59,020 bases of DNA from Cyanobacterium stanieri LEGE 03274. Its GTDB lineage: Bacteria; Cyanobacteriota; Cyanobacteriia; Cyanobacteriales; Cyanobacteriaceae. The DNA lies in assembly GCF_015207825.1 (NCBI RefSeq), contig NZ_JADEWC010000021.1, forward strand, positions 1 to 59,020. The letters are read 5' to 3'. The notes below the pieces were generated by a model. That model had not been told where the DNA came from. It was given only the letters and a program-made list of their open reading frames with translations, and did not search any database. This document shows positions 55,251-59,020 of this stretch, piece after piece. The position numbers were made by a program, and so were the translations under genes. Positions within the stretch are counted from its first letter, which is position 1. Each line of letters starts with the position of its first letter.

Positions 55251-55895
55251 TTATAAAACACCCTTAGAACTAGGAATTTCATTCAAACGACGAACATCAT
55301 ATTCTAAAGCCATGCGCATCGCCCTGGCAAAAGCCTTAAAAGTTGCCTCAATAATGTGATGAGAGTTAATACCATCCAACTGGCGAATATGTAGAGTAAT
55401 CTGACAATGATTAACAATGGCTACAAAAAATTCCCTAACCAATTGAGTATCATAATTACCAACCCTTTGGGTAGGTATATCTAAACCATAACTCAAATGG
55501 GGTCGTCCTGAAAAGTCAAGGCTAACTTGTACCAACGCTTCATCTAAAGGGGCGATAAAATGCCCAAAACGATTAATTCCTTTCCTGTTACCCACCGCCT
55601 TAGCTATGGCCATTCCAAGGGTAATACCGACATCTTCATTGGTATGATGGTCATCAATTTCTATGTCTCCTGTGGCCTGAATATCTAAATCAAGTAAGCC
55701 ATGGGAAGATAATTGGTGTAACATATGGTCAAGGAAGGGTACTCCCGTATTAACATTGCATTTTCCCGTCCCATCTAAATTAACTTCTACCTTAACATCG
55801 GTTTCCTTTGTATCACGACTGATGGCGGCAATACGGTGGGGAATAGAAGCTATGTCTGCTGAGGGGGCAGGAATTAAGGTGTTATTGAGTGTCAT
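55251..55895 (-). CDS. hisB: Imidazoleglycerol-phosphate dehydratase
   Basis: Catalyses the sixth step of histidine synthesis, dehydrating imidazole glycerol phosphate to imidazole acetol phosphate. The 214-residue, single-function enzyme has the manganese-binding repeats [13 protein letters not shown] and [12 protein letters not shown], and the matching HFIAPLDEA and [17 protein letters not shown], all in order. A Leu/Ala/Pro-rich N-terminal extension (about 20 residues) precedes [16 protein letters not shown]. It is an isolated gene, as usual in cyanobacteria where his genes are scattered. Confidence 0.96.
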   Translation of the reverse strand: MTLNNTLIPAPSADIASIPHRIAAISRDTKETDVKVEVNLDGTGKCNVNTGVPFLDHMLHQLSSHGLLDLDIQATGDIEIDDHHTNEDVGITLGMAIAKAVGNRKGINRFGHFIAPLDEALVQVSLDFSGRPHLSYGLDIPTQRVGNYDTQLVREFFVAIVNHCQITLHIRQLDGINSHHIIEATFKAFARAMRMALEYDVRRLNEIPSSKGVL

Positions 55896-56128
55896 TATTT
55901 AACTATAAAATATTCAATAAATAAAAAAGGGTTCTATAAATGTTGCCATAATTAATGAAGACTTATTTTTGTGACGCACCATTTTTGTTGCTTGGTTTGA
56001 GTCATTGAAGATATGGTCAATGTAATTATGGTTTATTATTTATTTCATGGATACCCTTTCATATATGATAATCCTTTTTGAGATCTGATAATTGGGGCTA
56101 AATGAAAAAGTAGCTTAACGGTTGGTGA

Positions 56129-56947
56129 TTATGGGGCGGGGTAGTTTAAGGCAAAATTAACCATCTCCGCTGATTTTAAAGTATATCCTAAATAAAATTC
56201 TATATACTTTGTCAAGTTCCTTTCAATGTTCATCCATGCTCTATCAATGTCTTTTTGAGAGTATATTTGTTTTATTTCTTTTTCTATATTCTCTAAGTTT
56301 CGATGGGCTAAACATTGTAAAAGACATAATTCTAGGCCACTGAATTTAGCGTTAATCGGTTCTTTTTTATCATTATTTAGAGCAGATAATTCTATGAAAC
56401 CTCCATGGTAAAAACTAAATCCTATACGCCAATGAGATTGAGATAAGTTAGGAATTAGGGGGGTTTGATTACGGAGACAATAATTAACCTCAGGGGCTAT
56501 ACCTGTAAGGGTTAAAACATTAAAAACTCCTTGGGCCAGATGGGGGGTTAAGTTACTTTTAATATCTAATTGTTCTAAGGTTTTTAAATATCGATTAAAA
56601 GTATTATATAATTCTTGTTGGGGTTGTTCGATGAGGGCTAAATTAAGGATGATTTCTGCTAAGTATTGACTGATAGTTAACTTGCCTAAGTTTTGACTTA
56701 ATTTGGGATATGATTCTTTTGTTTCTGCTTGAATTAGTCGATCTAAACTTGTTCCTTTTACTACTAAAAATTCATTAATTACTAGGGGTTGAATTCTGCC
56801 CCTTAGTCTTGATTTATATTTCCTTGCCCCTGGGGCGATCGCCCTTACTAACCCCCTCTCAGGAGAAAAAATAGTCACCAATAAATCATTTTCCCCAAAG
56901 GGCTTTTGTTTAAGTATAATCGCCGTAGTCTGATAGGTTTGGCTCAT
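56129..56947 (-). CDS. recO: DNA repair protein RecO
   Basis: RecO loads RecA at gaps with RecR. The 272 residues start MSQTYQTTAIILKQKPFGENDLLVTIFSPERGLVRAIAPGARKYKSRLRG, the OB-fold N-terminal domain. The all-helical C-terminal part follows. The four-cysteine zinc finger common in Gram-positive RecO is reduced here: one cysteine in VNYCLRN, another in ELCLLQCLAHR. Such loss is known in some lineages. The start at 56947 is clear. It is a single gene about 100 bp from murI on the same strand. Confidence 0.93.
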   Translation of the reverse strand: MSQTYQTTAIILKQKPFGENDLLVTIFSPERGLVRAIAPGARKYKSRLRGRIQPLVINEFLVVKGTSLDRLIQAETKESYPKLSQNLGKLTISQYLAEIILNLALIEQPQQELYNTFNRYLKTLEQLDIKSNLTPHLAQGVFNVLTLTGIAPEVNYCLRNQTPLIPNLSQSHWRIGFSFYHGGFIELSALNNDKKEPINAKFSGLELCLLQCLAHRNLENIEKEIKQIYSQKDIDRAWMNIERNLTKYIEFYLGYTLKSAEMVNFALNYPAP

Positions 56948-57049
56948 TTTCCATTAGCAAAAATAACAACAATAAAACAGACAATAGGGACGTAACCCAC
57001 TACGCCCCCACAATTATCATCAATAACCTTTGTTGCTCAACCACAAAAA

Positions 57050-57925
57050 TTAAGCAATCAAACTTTCTGCATAAACATCATCTTGAGAATCTCTAATTTC
57101 CCCAGAATTATTAATCACCTCAAAATGAGGTTGTAAGTGAATTTGTTCTACATTAGGGGTAAAACCTAACCATCCCTTAGAGGCTTGGGCAAACTCCTCG
57201 GGATTACCACTAACACAAAAACGAGTAGCCAAAGCATTTTCCCGATTACGTAATCCATTAATTTCCAACTCCTTAGCAATGGCCCTAACCACCGCATAGG
57301 CAGGATCGACTAACTTCACGTAGGATGGTAAAATCTCCTTAAAAACCCCTTCTAAATGGGGATAGTGAGTACAGCCATAAACCAAAGTATCAATTCTATT
57401 CCTTAATAAAGGCTCAAGATATTTTTGGGCAACTTCCTTGGTATAAGGTTCATAAATCTTATTTTGTTCAATTAAAGGGACAAACTCAGGACAACCAATT
57501 TGCCAAACCTTCGTATCAGGTTCAAGTTCATTGATGGCATTACGATAAGCATTACTAGAAGCCGTTGCCACCGTAGAAATCACCCCAATTCTCTTACCCT
57601 GTTTGATGGCGGCTTTTGCGCCGGGGTGAATTAAACCAAGGATAGGGAAATTAAATTCCGTCCTCACTTCCTCAAGGGCAAGGGCAGAGCTAGTATTACA
57701 AGCCATAATCACCATTTTGACTCCCTCTTGTTGCATCCAATAAAGAATCTCTCTGACGAATTGTAAAATTTCTTGGGCAGACTTCGTACCATAGGGTAAA
57801 CGTTTCGTGTCTCCAAAATACAAAATAGATTCTTGGGGTAACTGACGATATATCTGCCGTAATACCGTTAACCCACCCACCCCGCTATCGAATACACCTA
57901 TCCTGTTATTAAACGCATTTGTCAT
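57050..57925 (-). CDS. murI: Glutamate racemase
   Basis: Makes D-glutamate for peptidoglycan without cofactor. The 291-residue enzyme has D13 in GVFDSGVGGLTV and the catalytic cysteines C76 in MACNTSSALAL and C185 in YGCTHYPHLEG. I use the ATG at 57925 (MTNAFNNRIGVFDSG). An upstream ATG adds 18 hydrophobic residues unlike the family. It is downstream of the amidase gene on the same strand, with about 500 bp between, so the two cell-wall genes are neighbours but may not be one transcript. Confidence 0.95.
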   Translation of the reverse strand: MTNAFNNRIGVFDSGVGGLTVLRQIYRQLPQESILYFGDTKRLPYGTKSAQEILQFVREILYWMQQEGVKMVIMACNTSSALALEEVRTEFNFPILGLIHPGAKAAIKQGKRIGVISTVATASSNAYRNAINELEPDTKVWQIGCPEFVPLIEQNKIYEPYTKEVAQKYLEPLLRNRIDTLVYGCTHYPHLEGVFKEILPSYVKLVDPAYAVVRAIAKELEINGLRNRENALATRFCVSGNPEEFAQASKGWLGFTPNVEQIHLQPHFEVINNSGEIRDSQDDVYAESLIA

Positions 57926-58363
57926 AAATTTAGTTATTATTTCCATTGAAATTAATATAATATAAGCAAATTTACTCAAGATTGTAAATATTTTGTGAGG
58001 AATTAAATATATAGAACAAATAAACGGTTTAGTAATGATAAAAAAACGGTTAAAATTATTACCGAATATTTAAAAAAGCATCTTATGACAACAGTATTTA
58101 ATGCTTTTATCAGTCCTTTAATTATTTGTTTCTAATCAAATGTAATCTTTTCTCAATGAAGATTTCCACTGATTTTAGTTTATGTAATAAAATGATACAT
58201 TTAAAAATCAGTTTACCTTCAAGGTTAATATATTTCAACACAAGAATAAATCAGGATAAAAATTTTTATCCACAAATTTTCTCAACAAACAAAAAGTATT
58301 TAAATCAAAGATTAAAACATAGTTTTTATAATTACGATCACAATGAACAACAAAAAAGGCTGG
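57926..58363. other. Intergenic region between amidase and murI
   Basis: About 440 bp of very AT-rich DNA, probably the murI leader and promoter. An 82-codon open frame at 58126-58374 has Asn/Ile/Phe-rich composition and looks like noise. No riboswitch or tRNA was recognised. Confidence 0.5.
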
Positions 58364-58385
58364 GGATGAAATGATTACTTCATCC
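58364..58385 (-). terminator. Candidate terminator of the amidase gene
   Basis: On the minus strand, GGATGAA and TTCATCC form a perfect 7-bp stem with an 8-base loop, followed by CCAGCC and six T. It lies 55 bp beyond the amidase stop. Confidence 0.5.
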
Positions 58386-58439
58386 GTGGACATCTCGCCT
58401 TTGAGGGTAAAACTTTAAAAGTATGTCATGGAGATTTGC

Positions 58440-59020
58440 TTATAGTCGATTGGTTCTAACATATTCCACAATACCTGCGGCAATACCTTGGGCCATTTGT
58501 CTTTGAAAGTTAGGATCTCGTAAACGGGCAGCATCTTCTCTCCCCGTAACAAATCCAGTTTCCACCAATACAGAGGGCATTCTAGCGTTACGAAGTACGT
58601 AAAACCTTGCCTGACGTACTCGACGATCGCGTATATTTAGTCTTTGTAAAATATTACGATGAATAACATTAGCTAAATTACGACCACTTTGAAAATAATA
58701 AGTTTCCAAGCCGTTGACATCAGGGCGACTCATACTAATGGCGTTAGCATGGATGCTTACAAATAAATCAGCATTAAGGCCATTGGCCATGGTAGTACGT
58801 CCCTCCAAACTGATAAAAGTATCATTATTACGAGTTAGACGCGCTTGGATGCCTTGTTGTTCCAAAATTCTTACAACTTCTAAGGAAATAGGCAAAATAA
58901 CATCTTTTTCCCGTAAACCTGCAATACCCACGGCGCCTGGGTCTCTACCGCCATGGCCAGGATCGATGATTACTAAAGGACGAGATTGATTAGGTCGATT
59001 ATTAACAGGGGGGGTTGTAT
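58440..59020 (-). CDS. N-acetylmuramoyl-L-alanine amidase, Amidase_3 domain (partial)
   Basis: Zinc amidase that cleaves the peptide stems from glycan strands, used in cell separation. The frame continues to the right edge with no start. It begins in a Pro/Asn-rich linker (TTPPVNNRPNQSRP) and runs into IIDPGHGGRDPGAVG, carrying the first zinc His. The second half has SIHANA with the other zinc His, and VLVETGFVTG with the catalytic Glu. The C-terminus GIVEYVRTNRL closes the domain. The missing N-terminal part probably holds a signal peptide and AMIN domains, as in cyanobacterial AmiC-type proteins. murI follows on the same strand. Confidence 0.9.
   Translation of the reverse strand, partial: TTPPVNNRPNQSRPLVIIDPGHGGRDPGAVGIAGLREKDVILPISLEVVRILEQQGIQARLTRNNDTFISLEGRTTMANGLNADLFVSIHANAISMSRPDVNGLETYYFQSGRNLANVIHRNILQRLNIRDRRVRQARFYVLRNARMPSVLVETGFVTGREDAARLRDPNFQRQMAQGIAAGIVEYVRTNRL

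Noticed and set aside
55165-55359. 64-codon open frame overlapping the 3' end of hisB
   Set aside because: Half of it is the antisense of hisB, and the N-terminal half has no homology that I recognise.
58126-58374. 82-codon open frame between murI and the amidase
   Set aside because: Composition is that of AT-rich intergenic DNA, with no ribosome-binding site or recognisable domain, and it runs into a candidate terminator.

Overview
The window is chromosomal DNA of a unicellular cyanobacterium. Evidence includes more than twenty HIP1-type octamers (GCGATCGC) by eye, AT-rich intergenic DNA, and lineage-specific genes: a sulfolipid synthase (sqdX), a GTP-binding DUF697 protein, biosynthetic arginine decarboxylase, an NtcB-type nitrogen regulator, acyl-ACP synthetase, and the sulfotransferase-thioesterase end of an olefin synthase. 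Low GC together with olefin synthase suggests the Cyanobacterium/Geminocystis group. This placement is inferred from content, not from a phylogeny.

Layout. 1-5.5 kb: olefin synthase C-terminus (cut by the left edge), aspS, an RNase H-fold protein, a ferredoxin and apt. 5.6-16 kb: a phosphohexomutase, a GIDE-domain membrane protein, topA, a Uma2 nuclease, sqdX, clpB and a cupin. 16-26 kb: tRNA-His, small cyanobacterial proteins, a HATPase switch protein, a GTPase, speA, rlmN and an SH3 protein, then a DUF2993/GerMN pair and a 2-Cys peroxiredoxin. 26-32 kb: ruvB, dnaK, typA and an ArsR regulator. 32-37 kb: repeat-rich DNA with two pentapeptide-repeat proteins, DUF3750, CcdA, a plant-type ferredoxin and a half-size GDT1/Mnx transporter. 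37-48 kb: a UvrD-like helicase, pgm, ylqD, aas, surE, an OmpR regulator, a 40-residue membrane protein, a metallo-beta-lactamase protein and a minimal kinase. 49-53 kb: Crp/Fnr and NtcB-type regulators meet tail to tail, and a TnpB element abuts the NtcB promoter. 53-59 kb: FAH-family hydrolase, a BioD/DRTGG protein, hisB, recO, murI and a cell-wall amidase cut by the right edge.

Most genes are single-copy housekeeping genes in short or single-gene units. Paired functions are few: ylqD with aas, the SH3 gene with rlmN, DUF2993 with GerMN, murI with the amidase, and the lipoprotein with ferredoxin and CcdA. No compact novel operon or defence island was recognised. The most distinctive content is intergenic. 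(i) A MITE-like family has four copies between 23.8 and 35.0 kb; one copy has perfect 8-bp terminal inverted repeats and an 8-bp target duplication. (ii) Tandem 7-bp repeats (ATTGTCC/ATTATCA) sit against gene starts and stops. (iii) A palindromic element recurs at 4.9 and 53.7 kb. (iv) A TnpB transposon end lies 15 bp from a perfect NtcA box (GTA-N8-TAC) upstream of the ntcB-like gene, so the TnpB guide should be drawn from that promoter.
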